Below, in pieces: positions 33,509-42,678 of a stretch of 64,000 nt of DNA. The number at the start of each line of letters is the position of its first letter. Position 1 is the stretch's first letter. A model generated the notes under the pieces. That model was given only the letters and a program-made list of their open reading frames with translations. It was not told the origin of the DNA and searched no databases. This stretch comes from Vibrio gigantis (GTDB taxonomy: Bacteria; Pseudomonadota; Gammaproteobacteria; Enterobacterales; Vibrionaceae), in contig NZ_AP025493.1 in assembly GCF_024347515.1 (NCBI RefSeq), forward strand, positions 558,001 to 622,000, given 5' to 3'. A program made the position numbers and the translations under genes.

Positions 33509-34621
33509 CTACATGCGCGCAAGCTGTACTTTTCTATCTTTGTTTACCACACAGAAGTTACCGCGCTTAGTGCGACACTTAGAACATCTTTCACACTCAA
33601 CAGGGCTTCGGTCGCCCTCTTTCCAGCGTTTCACTAGATGCGGCTCCGATAACAAAGGGCGTGAAAGTGCGAAGTACTCTATGCCCGTGTTGTTTGCGAT
33701 CGCTTCAATGGCATCAAAATCCGTTAAGCCGCCTACCGTGATTACTGGAATATCGATATCTTGGCTAATTGCATGGCCGTATTCATGGAAGTAGCCTTCA
33801 GCTTGAATGGTAAAGCCATCATGAGACTCGCCAATCATGGTGTCGGCTTTACCATGAATGTTGCCAGAAACGACAATGCCATCAACACCTACTTCTTCAA
33901 GCTTTTTACAGACTAAACGGGTTTCGTCGAAGGTTACACCACCCTCGAAAAACTCAGAAGCAGTCAACTTAACCAAGATAGGGAAATCGTCACCCACCAA
34001 CTTGCGTGTTGCCGTGTAGATCTCAAGCAAGAATCTCATGCGATTTTCTAAGCTACCGCCGTATTCATCTTCACGTTGATTGTAATAAGGGCTTAAGAAC
34101 TGGTTGATCAAGTAAGTATGAGCTGCATGAATTTCGACGCCATCAAAGCCTGACTTCTGTGCTCTCAATGACGCTTTGGCAAACGCATCAACGATGTAGT
34201 CAATTTCCTCTTGGGTCATTGCTTTACCTAGTGTTTGAGTCCCTTTTTCAGGAATCTCACTCGGTGCGAAGATCACTCGTTCCCCAAGGTCATACGTGGT
34301 TTTCGTGCCGCCATAAGCCAATTGCATCACGATTTTAGAATCGTTGTCATGGACCAGTCGAGTCAGCTTTTTGTACTCATCGATAAACGAGTCGTTATAC
34401 ATACCCATCATGCCAGCATTCGGCTTTTCTTCTTCAACGATGTTTGCGTAACCCGTCACGATCAAGCCAACCTCACCTTGAGCCAACTCTTCATAGATAG
34501 CGTAAAGTTTATCTGTCATATGGCCATCTTCAGTCGCCATATTTTCCCACGTCGCACTTCTCATAAAGCGGTTTTTCAGTGTCATGGTACCAATGCGGGT
34601 TTCTGTAAACAAAATACTCAA
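33509..34621 (-). CDS. NADH:flavin oxidoreductase (Old Yellow Enzyme family)
   Basis: This 370-residue FMN TIM-barrel reductase has the N-terminal phosphate/flavin contact (LFTETRIGTMTLKNRFMRSATWENMA). The substrate-activating pair lies in GVEIHAAHTYLINQFLSPYYNQREDEYGGSLENRMRF. The C-terminal FMN-phosphate region is ITVGGLTDF..IEYFALSRPLLSEP. It ends in a four-cysteine tail (ECERCSKCRTKRGNFC), reminiscent of the iron-sulfur motif of dienoyl-CoA-reductase relatives, but the Rossmann domain of those proteins is absent. It would reduce activated C=C bonds with NAD(P)H; the substrate is unknown. It appears monocistronic. Confidence 0.88.
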   Translation of the reverse strand: MSILFTETRIGTMTLKNRFMRSATWENMATEDGHMTDKLYAIYEELAQGEVGLIVTGYANIVEEEKPNAGMMGMYNDSFIDEYKKLTRLVHDNDSKIVMQLAYGGTKTTYDLGERVIFAPSEIPEKGTQTLGKAMTQEEIDYIVDAFAKASLRAQKSGFDGVEIHAAHTYLINQFLSPYYNQREDEYGGSLENRMRFLLEIYTATRKLVGDDFPILVKLTASEFFEGGVTFDETRLVCKKLEEVGVDGIVVSGNIHGKADTMIGESHDGFTIQAEGYFHEYGHAISQDIDIPVITVGGLTDFDAIEAIANNTGIEYFALSRPLLSEPHLVKRWKEGDRSPVECERCSKCRTKRGNFCVVNKDRKVQLARM

Positions 34622-34796
34622 ATCTATTCCTCATTCAATCGTGTTACGCAATTGCCCCATCTAACGTGAGGCTGATTGACGCGGATACTACAGAGATCAT
34701 GACAGGCAAAACTTAATCTAGATTAAGAGAACAGCACTCTCATATAAGAAACAGGCAGCATTTGATTAGAATGGAAGGTAATTGAGGACAGAAAAC

Positions 34797-34828
34797 AAAA
34801 AGGCCATTCAGTTAGACTAAACGGCCTT
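34797..34828 (-). terminator. Terminator of the Rossmann-fold protein gene
   Basis: AAGGCC (34800-34805) and GGCCTT (34823-34828) close a stem that continues with GTTTAGT/ACTGAAT including wobble pairs. On the minus strand it is followed by TTTTTG. Confidence 0.75.
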
Positions 34829-34876
34829 GCAAATTTATAGCTAGATGGAAATACCTCAAGACAGCGCTATCATGAT

Positions 34877-35512
34877 TTAGCCATACTGAACTGTAGGATC
34901 AATACATTGATAAACTTGTCCGATACTCGCGTCGTTTGCCAATAAGGTTTCGATAAGACGAGCCACTTCTTGTCGGTAAATCACGCCATGCACTTCCACT
35001 TGTTGGGAAAGCTCACCGTTGCCAGTCTCCTTGCCATCCAACAAGCCACCCGGACGTAAGATTGTGTAATCCAAAGCACTAGAGGCTAGCCAAGCTTCTG
35101 CCAACGACTTTTCACGAACCGCAGCGCCAAAGCCTTTTCTAGAACGCTCCGACAAATACTGCCAAGACTCACCACAACCCAACGACGTTACCAGCACAAA
35201 TCGAGCAATACCATTGGCTTCAAGCGCATCAGTCAAATGTCGGTGTCCAATGTAATCAACGGGAGTGTCAGCTCTGAAGCTGCCCATGCTAGAAACAATG
35301 AGAGCTGATTTAGGTAACTGAGCGACCACAGATTCAACTTGTTCTTGATCGGTAGCATCACAGCGAAGTGTGGTAACACCAAGTTCAGCCAAGCGCGTGT
35401 TTTTCTCTGGGTTTCTCGCAACCGCTATAACTTGATAACCTTGTTTGTGAAAATGCTCAACTATTGCAGCACCCAGTCCACTTCCTGCTCCCCATACAAC
35501 GACCGTACTCAT
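34877..35512 (-). CDS. NAD(P)-binding Rossmann-fold protein (NmrA/atypical SDR-like)
   Basis: The start at 35512 (MSTVVVWGAGSGLG) has GAGG six bases upstream; an earlier in-frame ATG at 35533 is not needed. The 211-residue protein opens with the dinucleotide-binding loop GAGSGLGAAIVEHFHKQGYQVIAVAR, has the adenine-site acidic turn CDATD, and ends with DYTILRPGGLLDGK, typical of NmrA/atypical SDR proteins. A catalytic YxxxK pair is not visible, so it may be a redox sensor or an epimerase-like protein rather than a classic dehydrogenase. It is a stand-alone gene divergent from the ToxR-like regulator. Confidence 0.85.
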   Translation of the reverse strand: MSTVVVWGAGSGLGAAIVEHFHKQGYQVIAVARNPEKNTRLAELGVTTLRCDATDQEQVESVVAQLPKSALIVSSMGSFRADTPVDYIGHRHLTDALEANGIARFVLVTSLGCGESWQYLSERSRKGFGAAVREKSLAEAWLASSALDYTILRPGGLLDGKETGNGELSQQVEVHGVIYRQEVARLIETLLANDASIGQVYQCIDPTVQYG

Positions 35513-35741
35513 AAAAAACCTCATAATATTCATGTTGTAGTGATACTAACCGGACAATTTAAACCGTTCCTTTATCAAGATCAACAAATGAGAATAAGTC
35601 TCAATATTATTTTTAGTTTTACTAGCTGTCACTAATCCTCTAAAAAGCACGACCACGTATCATAATTAAACATTGGTTAATTGAATTGCCCCAACATGTC
35701 TACTAAAGTAATTTTAATACAATGACTTAGTCTCGGTGGTT

Positions 35742-37676
35742 ATGAAAAAAGAACGCATTCAATATTCTTTCGACGTGTGGTTATTTATTCCTGATGAAGA
35801 CAAACTCATCATGAACGAAGAAGACGTGATTATCGACAACCGTTTGTCCAAACTACTGGACTTTTTTTGTCAGAATCCGAACATTGTGTTCTCGCGAGAT
35901 GAGTTGATTAATGAGGTTTGGAACGGGTCGATCTTAACGGATCAAGTGATCACTCAAGCGATTTTCGAATTACGTAAAACATTGAAATCTGCTGAGCGAC
36001 ATTCGATGGGTTACATCATCACGGTACCTAAACGAGGGTATAAGCTGGATGTTGAGGTTCAGAAAACTATTTTGATTCACCCTTCAATGGTGACCAAGAC
36101 CTTGCCGGTTTCCGATGTAGATGAAAATACTGAACAACCTGAATCTGCATCTACTTCCGACTCCTCAATAAAGACGCAACAAGACTCACCTCAACCAATA
36201 AATGGCGCAGCGGTCATTGTTGACCAACCCATAAATCACGATGAGGTTGAAGATTCAAAAGCACCTCATGAACAGGTGCCTCAAGCTCATACACAACACC
36301 AAACTGAAAGCCACCGAACTCACGACAAAAAAAATCATCGCGACAATACACAAAATAACCAAACACCGCTTTCCAATATCCACCCTAATCGGGATGAAGC
36401 ATCAAGCAAAACGCGCAATTCTAATGATCTAACAAATGGTTCAGCTCAGCCCTCTGCCAACTATGCAAAAAGGAACGACACCACTACAAAGCCAGAAAGA
36501 ACGAAGAGAAAACCCTACCGCTTGGCCATCGTGGTAAGCGCTATTGTCATCGCCATTGGTGTGTTTTGGTGGAGTTCACAGTCATCGACTTCTTCCTCAT
36601 ATACCGCTTCATCTTCCGACAGTGACGCAAGCTCATCCATCAATGGCATGACCGATCTCTTTGATTCTGAAAGCCACTCTTCGGATACGACTGACAAGAC
36701 AAATCAAGTAACGAATAACCAAGTTCTTGAAAACCACAAGGCGCACGCTTCGGTTCATTACTTGTCGCTTGAACCACGCTATATCTACGTCAGAATTGAT
36801 GAAAGTTTGAAAAATGATGCCTTTAAACGCGGCATCGTTCATAAATTAATGAGCTACCTTACGACCTATCGTGACTTTCGCATCGTGGTCGATGAAACCT
36901 TAGTCCCCAATTCAGCCAACGTGGTCAGCTTTAAGAAAAAAATTGATGGCGATAGAGAGTATCTGGACATTACCTACTTCAACCGCATCTCTAACTTCAA
37001 ACATTTAGGCCGTGATTACTTGATTGATGCCTCTTCACTGCACACCACTATGCGTAACATGCTCGACGATTTATTGGACTCATTTAATATCGACATCCAA
37101 AAATCCATTTTAAGACAACAAATTTCTGAGTTACCTAAACAAGAAGAGTCGCTACAACTGACTCTCGAATCTCTCGGGTTAACCTTCATGACTCTGGATA
37201 GAACAGATACCTTAAAGAAGGTCATCGAAGCCAACGAGCTTGAACCTGATAATCACTTTCTAATGTCGAGTCGTTATTTGTATGAACTTGCCGACATATT
37301 TCTATTGAAGTCTTCACAAAAAGAAAAACTGGTTCAAAAACTTAACGACCGGTTCGGCAAGAAGCTTCTTTTAGCAGAGAATAGTCCAACCTCTTATCGA
37401 GTATACGATGCACTCGCCGCCTACTCGCTAACACAAGATAACCCCAGTGAAGCTGAGCGGTATATGACCTTGATACCGAGAAACGATTACAACGTCATGT
37501 CGATGATTATCTTAGCTAAATTAGAAGAGTCGAAAGGCAACCCTGCTGCTGCTGAAGAGTTCTATTATGAAACCATTTTAGAGTCTGGCTATCCGGTTGT
37601 TTTGAAAATTGCACAAACCTTGTTCTTTAACAGCAATATCTCTGAAATTGAATCTAAACTCGAAATAGTTGATTAG
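35742..37676 (+). CDS. Membrane-anchored winged-helix regulator (ToxR/CadC-like)
   Basis: The ATG at 35742 is used (GGTGG two bases before); an in-frame GTG lies two codons earlier. The 644-residue protein has an N-terminal OmpR-type winged helix (about 5-105: IDNRLSKLLDFFCQNPNIVFSRDELINEVWNGS and IITVPKRGYKL). A Gln/Ser/Asn/His-rich linker runs from about 110 to 255, and one membrane helix from about 260 to 280 (LAIVVSAIVIAIGVFWW). The periplasmic domain of about 350 residues ends in helical TPR-like repeats (NPSEAERYMTL; NPAAAEEFYYETIL). Such proteins couple a periplasmic signal to transcription without phosphorelay. It converges on the pldA gene. Targets are unknown. Confidence 0.88.
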   Translation: MKKERIQYSFDVWLFIPDEDKLIMNEEDVIIDNRLSKLLDFFCQNPNIVFSRDELINEVWNGSILTDQVITQAIFELRKTLKSAERHSMGYIITVPKRGYKLDVEVQKTILIHPSMVTKTLPVSDVDENTEQPESASTSDSSIKTQQDSPQPINGAAVIVDQPINHDEVEDSKAPHEQVPQAHTQHQTESHRTHDKKNHRDNTQNNQTPLSNIHPNRDEASSKTRNSNDLTNGSAQPSANYAKRNDTTTKPERTKRKPYRLAIVVSAIVIAIGVFWWSSQSSTSSSYTASSSDSDASSSINGMTDLFDSESHSSDTTDKTNQVTNNQVLENHKAHASVHYLSLEPRYIYVRIDESLKNDAFKRGIVHKLMSYLTTYRDFRIVVDETLVPNSANVVSFKKKIDGDREYLDITYFNRISNFKHLGRDYLIDASSLHTTMRNMLDDLLDSFNIDIQKSILRQQISELPKQEESLQLTLESLGLTFMTLDRTDTLKKVIEANELEPDNHFLMSSRYLYELADIFLLKSSQKEKLVQKLNDRFGKKLLLAENSPTSYRVYDALAAYSLTQDNPSEAERYMTLIPRNDYNVMSMIILAKLEESKGNPAAAEEFYYETILESGYPVVLKIAQTLFFNSNISEIESKLEIVD

Positions 37677-37679
37677 GAG

Positions 37680-37704
37680 AAGCACCACCGAACGCAGTGC
37701 TTTT
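37680..37704 (+). terminator. Terminator of the ToxR-like gene
   Basis: AAGCAC (37680-37685) pairs with GTGCTT (37697-37702) followed by a T run. It lies directly after the stop codon. Confidence 0.65.
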
Positions 37705-37721
37705 GTGCATTGGCTATATTG

Positions 37722-37763
37722 ATTTGCTAACCAATGCCTCCTACAAGGCGTTGGTTAGCAAAA
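37722..37763 (-). terminator. Long hairpin overlapping the 3' end of pldA
   Basis: TTTGCTAACCAATGCC (37723-37738) pairs along 16 bases (one wobble) with 37747-37762. The right arm is inside the last codons of pldA, so the coding sequence for LLTNAL doubles as a terminator arm. The other arm and the loop lie downstream of the stop. Confidence 0.75.
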
Positions 37764-38793
37764 TACCGACGCCAATTCGCTCGCTATTGTAGTCATAGTC
37801 AATCAAGCTTTCCCCATAACCTTTGTAGTACTGAACATACCCTTTGAGCCGCCCATACAGAGGAAAACTCATTGAGGTTTGAACGCCCCCGTACCCCGTA
37901 TTAACGTTATAGTGCCCAACCATTGATAGTTCAGTATCGTCCCACTTATACACACCCGACAACTCGCCATGTCCCATATAATCTTCAATGTCTGGGTTGT
38001 CGTCACTGCTGCTTGATTCTGGTATGCGGTACCAAGGTTGGAAATAAACTGCGAAGGCATCTTCCATATAACCCACCCCAGCATAAACACGATTCCAGCT
38101 GCGACTAAGTTCTTCAGTTCTGCCATTCGATTCATGCTCAAGCCCAAAACGAGAAAACCAAACACCATTAGTTGACTCAATACCTAACGGAGTTTCATAA
38201 AAAAGCTCAGGACGATAGTTTGTCTCTCTAAACGGTGCCGATATATCTGAAGAATATGCTTGCCAGAATGATTTGATAGTGAAACCAAAGTAGATTTTAT
38301 CTTCTTGATTAAACACTCCCTTATCAGCCAAAGGTACTTTCATACTCAATTGAAGTTTCACTTCTTCGTCACTAAGATCGTCCGCTTTACCTCCAAACCG
38401 ATCGCTGCTATATGGCTCAGTATTGACGTTCGTCATGTGGGTAACAGGCAAAATGTAGTTCAAGCGATAAGGCGTTATGACAAAAGGATTGTCCTCTGTT
38501 GTGTATTCCAGCTTTAACCGAGAAATTTTCTGTTCCGGTGAACGAGTAGCTGTTTTGTCTACATCTTCCTGACTTTTCGCACTAACATCGACCTCTGAAC
38601 TGAACGACGTACACTGCTGTTTCAACCACTCAATATTTTGCTGATTTGTCGCTTTTGTAAGCGAATCTAAAATACATTGTTGGTAGTCCTTCTCCTCCGC
38701 ATGAGCCTGAACACTGACACAACAGGCTAGTATGAGTGAGCTCAACATCAGATATGAGGTACTACTACTCGGCATATCTTGTCGACTACTCAT
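37741..38793 (-). CDS. pldA: Outer-membrane phospholipase A (PldA)
   Basis: This 350-residue protein is longer than E. coli OMPLA (289). A signal peptide (MLSSLILACCVSVQAHA) and a variable N-terminal region of about 100 residues precede the 12-strand barrel. The catalytic triad is complete and spaced as in OMPLA: H220 and S222 in HESNG, N234 in SRSWNR. It hydrolyses phospholipids that reach the outer leaflet, in a calcium-dependent dimer. It overlaps the upstream lipoprotein gene by eight bases, so the two are co-translated. Confidence 0.92.
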   Translation of the reverse strand: MSSRQDMPSSSTSYLMLSSLILACCVSVQAHAEEKDYQQCILDSLTKATNQQNIEWLKQQCTSFSSEVDVSAKSQEDVDKTATRSPEQKISRLKLEYTTEDNPFVITPYRLNYILPVTHMTNVNTEPYSSDRFGGKADDLSDEEVKLQLSMKVPLADKGVFNQEDKIYFGFTIKSFWQAYSSDISAPFRETNYRPELFYETPLGIESTNGVWFSRFGLEHESNGRTEELSRSWNRVYAGVGYMEDAFAVYFQPWYRIPESSSSDDNPDIEDYMGHGELSGVYKWDDTELSMVGHYNVNTGYGGVQTSMSFPLYGRLKGYVQYYKGYGESLIDYDYNSERIGVGILLTNAL

Positions 38794-39478
38794 CTCGCTT
38801 GCCTTGGTTTTTATTTAAGTAAGCAACTTCAAAAGCAAAGTCGACAGCTTGCTTGGTAATTTGCTCGATGTTCTTACCTAGCATCTCGATTGTGATCTCT
38901 GATTTATCATTTTCGAGAACACCATTGTTATTAACCACGAATATACGACGACCAATAAGTTCAGACGACTCATGAACCTTCAAGTCAACGCTAGCAATTA
39001 TGCGTATGGAGCGATCTCTCGTTCCCGCAGCATATTTTATTGCACCAATCACTGTCCCAACGGGAATGACTTCTGTAAGGCGTAAATCCTCCGGAATGTC
39101 TTCAATCCCATACAGCATGATGCTGATGTCTAACTCATTATTTTCCAAAATTTGGTTCTTATAGCCTTGAAGCTTCTCAGCCAGCTTTTTATCCACCTGC
39201 TTCGCAATTTCCGCTTTAAACTGAGACTGAACTTGCTGAGATACTTGTTTGTCTACCCCTGTCTTTTTGATTCCGACCGTTTCGAACTTAAATTCATTAA
39301 AATGCATGGATGTACTGTCCTTAGCTATCCAAGACATCCCCGCCATGTCGTCATCAAACTGGCTATCAACAAAGTAATGATCTGAGTCGACGCTTTTGAT
39401 TTCTTCTTTATTCGGTACCGAGCTAGCACAGCCAACCGTGAACAACGCAAGTAGTGGGTATAAGTAATGTAGTTTCAT
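38786..39478 (-). CDS. Lipoprotein (DUF3313-like), co-translated with pldA
   Basis: The start at 39478 (MKLHYLYPLLALFTVGC) is preceded by AGAGGTTCAC; the frame extends upstream without a ribosome site. The 230-residue protein has a lipobox (TVGC) placing the lipidated Cys at 17. The mature domain (MSWIAKDSTSMHFNEFKFETVGIKKTG; VGTVIGAIKYAAGTRDRSIRIIASVDL) resembles the DUF3313 outer-membrane lipoproteins, though I am not certain. It overlaps the next gene, pldA, by eight bases (stop within ATGAGTAG). The role is unknown; the coupling suggests a function near the outer membrane alongside PldA. Confidence 0.8.
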   Translation of the reverse strand: MKLHYLYPLLALFTVGCASSVPNKEEIKSVDSDHYFVDSQFDDDMAGMSWIAKDSTSMHFNEFKFETVGIKKTGVDKQVSQQVQSQFKAEIAKQVDKKLAEKLQGYKNQILENNELDISIMLYGIEDIPEDLRLTEVIPVGTVIGAIKYAAGTRDRSIRIIASVDLKVHESSELIGRRIFVVNNNGVLENDKSEITIEMLGKNIEQITKQAVDFAFEVAYLNKNQGKRDE

Positions 39479-39508
39479 GTGAACCTCTAATTTCCTGAAT
39501 TTTGAGTG

Positions 39509-39550
39509 CACGAATCCCTAAGCGGTCAGGCTCATAAATTGGGATTCGTG
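39509..39550 (-). terminator. Hairpin after the RND pump gene
   Basis: CACGAATCCC (39509-39518) is an exact inverse of GGGATTCGTG (39541-39550) with a 22-base loop. It lies between the RND pump stop and the lipoprotein start. There is no T run, so it may act weakly or through protein binding. Confidence 0.5.
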
Positions 39551-39621
39551 ACGATTAAGTTTTCGTGTTAGTGGATTGTTTTACTGATTAGCTTTTCGTG
39601 ATATCTAAATTTTCACGCTGA

Positions 39622-42600
39622 CTAAGCATCTTGTTCCTGTCCTGTATGGTCGGCTGCTAAGTAGGTGTAAACGGTTGGTACCACAAACAACGTAAACAGC
39701 GTGCCGATTGACATACCAACAGTAATCACCAAGCCAATCGAGAATCGACTTTGAGCCCCTGCACCACTTGCTATCAGCAGCGGCACAACGCCCACGACCA
39801 TGGCTGCAGTTGTCATCAATACAGGCCGCATTCGCACTGTGGCTGAACGGATTGCCGCCTCACGACGACTGCACTTCAATTCTTGTTGAATCTGATTTGC
39901 AAACTCAACAATCAAGATTCCGTGTTTACTGATGAGTCCGATTAAGGTCACCAATCCAACTTCGGTGTAGATGTTGAGCGTATCAATGCCCAAATACAGT
40001 GGCATTAAGGCACCAAAGATCGACAGCGGCACACTGGTGAGTACCACCAGCGGATCGCGTAAGCTTTCGAACTGCGCTGCCAAAACTAAGTAGATAATCA
40101 CCAAGGCTAAGAAGAACGTCGTTACTAATGATGACCCTTCTTGCAAGAACTGACGTAGTTGCCCAGAAGTATCCGTGCTGTAAGACTTAGGTAATATCTG
40201 CGCAGCGCCCTCTTCCATCACTTGGTAAGCTTCACCAATACTGATCCCCGGCACCATTTTCGCTTCAATCATGGCGCTGTTTAGCTGTTGGAACTGATCC
40301 ACTTTCGAAGGCTGTACCGACTGGCTAATCTCGATTAAGGACGCTAGTGGAACCATTTCGCCTGTATTCGAGCGTACGTGGTAATTCTTCAAATCATCCC
40401 AAGAGTTACGGTTCTTGTTCGGTACTTGCGTGATAACCTGATAGCTGCGTTGATCCATCGAGAAGTAGTTCACGAAGCCTTCACTAATAAAGCGAGACAG
40501 CACGGTACCGATGTCCTGAGCACTCACATTCATTTGCGCCGCTTTATCACGGTCAATTTTGATCTCAACTTGTGGTTTATTGAAGTTAAGATCATTCTGT
40601 ACGTAGATAAACTTACCGCTCTTCTGCGCGTACTCTTTCAGTTTTTCAGCGTACTGATAAAGATCCTGATACGAGCCAGTTGGCGTCTTCAATACCATTT
40701 GGAATGGCAAGCCTTGTGGTGTGCCTGGTAAGTCTGGTGGTGAGAAGGTATACACCTGCAAACCTGGTAAGACCGAACTCTCTTTTTGGAAGCGCTGCAT
40801 CACCTCTTTTGCCGTTGCTTCGCGAGAGTCCCAATCTTTCAATACGCCTAAACCAAAGAACGCATTGTTGTGCATGTAACCGTTGTCTAGCATGGTCATT
40901 TCCACTTCATCGTTCTTTCCGATGGCGTCGATGAGAGCCGGAGTAAAGTGACGAATATAATCCGTATTGGCTTGAGCAGGACCTTGCCCCATCACAATCA
41001 TTACGCCCTGATCTTCTTCAGGTGCCAGCTCAGAAGCGGTATTCATAAACATAAACACCAAGCTGATCAGCAATGTTCCGACCACTGGCCAGATATAAAC
41101 TCGGTTATTAAGCACATGCTCAAGTACCTTTCGGTAACGCTCTGTTACACCAGCAATAACAACATCAATTTTCTTAACCAGTTTTCCATCCAATACCGAC
41201 TTGTTGAGCAGCTTTGAACACATCATCGGCGTCAGTGTAAGTGCGATAAAACCTGAAATCAGAACAGAGCCCGCCAAGGTGAAAGCAAACTCGGTAAACA
41301 ACTTACCGGTCAAACCGCCCATGAAACCGATTGGTGCATACACCGCGGCTAAAGTGATGGTCATGGCAATAACAGAACCTGCGATTTCACGCGCACTGTC
41401 GATCGCAGCTTTGATTGGGCTGGTGCCATCTTCTAGGTGACGGAAGGTGTTCTCCACCACCACAATCGCATCATCAACCACCAAAGAGATCGCAAGAACC
41501 ATCGCCAATAACGTCAACAGGTTAATACTGAAACCCATGCTCAACATGAAAAACATCGAGCCAATTAGAGACAACGGAATCGTCACCAACGGGATTAACA
41601 TCGCACGCATAGAACCGAGGAACGCAAAGATAACAATCACAACAATCAGAGCCGCTTCCATCAGCGTTTTTGCTACTTCATCAATCGATGTCTCAATGAA
41701 CTTGGTCGAGTCATACACTACATCTGCTTTCATACCATCTGGTAAGCCAGCTTCAATCTGAGGTAATACTTTGTAAATACCTTCAACCACGGTCAGAGGG
41801 TTAGACGTTGCAGTATTGCTTATCGCAGTAGCAACCGTTGTCACACCATTAAATTCAACGTCTGAGTCATAAGTGGCCGCGCCTAGTTCCACCGTGGCAA
41901 CGTCTTTCAAATGCACCAGTTGTCCGTCATGCGCTTTGAGCGACATGTTTTTAAAGTCTTCTACAGAGCTAGAATCGGTATGAGCATTGATATCGACTTC
42001 GATATAAGGGTTTTGTAATTTACCCGCGGCGCTAACGATGTTGTTTGCTCGCAACGCATTTTGTACATCAGTAGCGGTCAAACCATAAGACGCCAACTTT
42101 TGAGGTTTTAGCCAGATACGCATCGCGAAATCTTGTTGGCCCAACATATCGACTTTAGATACACCCTCTACGGTTGAGAAGGTTGGCTTCACCACTCGAC
42201 TCACATAGTCTGACACCTGTTCTGTTTTCAGCGTATCGCTTGAGAAAGAGACATATAAAATTGGTGATTGAGATGTCGATTTAAGAATGCTCGGATCCAA
42301 TACCCCAGAAGGCAGCTTGTATTCCACTTGCTGCACCAGAGACAAAATCTCTGTCAGTGCGCCGTCTGATGGGTAACCCAGTTTCAAGTACACCGTAATG
42401 ACCGATTTACCCAAGGCACTGTCTGATGTCATGTAGTCAATGCCCGCAGTTTGGGCGATTTCAGCCTGCAACGGCTGAGTAACATAACCTTGCACGCTCG
42501 ATGCACTGGCACCTGGATAACTGGTGGTAACGGTAATCACACCTGTTTCAATTTCTGGGTATTGGCGCACTTGCAGCGAGGTAAAGGCCTTTAGACCTAA

Positions 42601-42669
42601 CACCAACAACACAAGGCTTAATACCGTCGCCAAAACCGGACGTTTGATAAATACATCAGTAAATGTCAT
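39622..42669 (-). CDS. RND multidrug efflux pump (AcrB/MexB-like)
   Basis: This 1015-residue inner-membrane RND protein of the hydrophobe/amphiphile family has twelve helices. The proton-relay pair of adjacent Asp is in LAISLVVDDAIVVVEN, as in AcrB D407/D408. Two large periplasmic loops form the porter domain, and the RND signature GLISKHGILIVEFANQIQ is seen late in the protein. It exports drugs, detergents or bile-like compounds. It starts nine bases after the adaptor gene. No outer-membrane channel gene is adjacent, so it probably uses TolC. The substrate is unknown. Confidence 0.92.
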   Translation of the reverse strand: MTFTDVFIKRPVLATVLSLVLLVLGLKAFTSLQVRQYPEIETGVITVTTSYPGASASSVQGYVTQPLQAEIAQTAGIDYMTSDSALGKSVITVYLKLGYPSDGALTEILSLVQQVEYKLPSGVLDPSILKSTSQSPILYVSFSSDTLKTEQVSDYVSRVVKPTFSTVEGVSKVDMLGQQDFAMRIWLKPQKLASYGLTATDVQNALRANNIVSAAGKLQNPYIEVDINAHTDSSSVEDFKNMSLKAHDGQLVHLKDVATVELGAATYDSDVEFNGVTTVATAISNTATSNPLTVVEGIYKVLPQIEAGLPDGMKADVVYDSTKFIETSIDEVAKTLMEAALIVVIVIFAFLGSMRAMLIPLVTIPLSLIGSMFFMLSMGFSINLLTLLAMVLAISLVVDDAIVVVENTFRHLEDGTSPIKAAIDSAREIAGSVIAMTITLAAVYAPIGFMGGLTGKLFTEFAFTLAGSVLISGFIALTLTPMMCSKLLNKSVLDGKLVKKIDVVIAGVTERYRKVLEHVLNNRVYIWPVVGTLLISLVFMFMNTASELAPEEDQGVMIVMGQGPAQANTDYIRHFTPALIDAIGKNDEVEMTMLDNGYMHNNAFFGLGVLKDWDSREATAKEVMQRFQKESSVLPGLQVYTFSPPDLPGTPQGLPFQMVLKTPTGSYQDLYQYAEKLKEYAQKSGKFIYVQNDLNFNKPQVEIKIDRDKAAQMNVSAQDIGTVLSRFISEGFVNYFSMDQRSYQVITQVPNKNRNSWDDLKNYHVRSNTGEMVPLASLIEISQSVQPSKVDQFQQLNSAMIEAKMVPGISIGEAYQVMEEGAAQILPKSYSTDTSGQLRQFLQEGSSLVTTFFLALVIIYLVLAAQFESLRDPLVVLTSVPLSIFGALMPLYLGIDTLNIYTEVGLVTLIGLISKHGILIVEFANQIQQELKCSRREAAIRSATVRMRPVLMTTAAMVVGVVPLLIASGAGAQSRFSIGLVITVGMSIGTLFTLFVVPTVYTYLAADHTGQEQDA

Positions 42670-42678
42670 GGGAGTATC

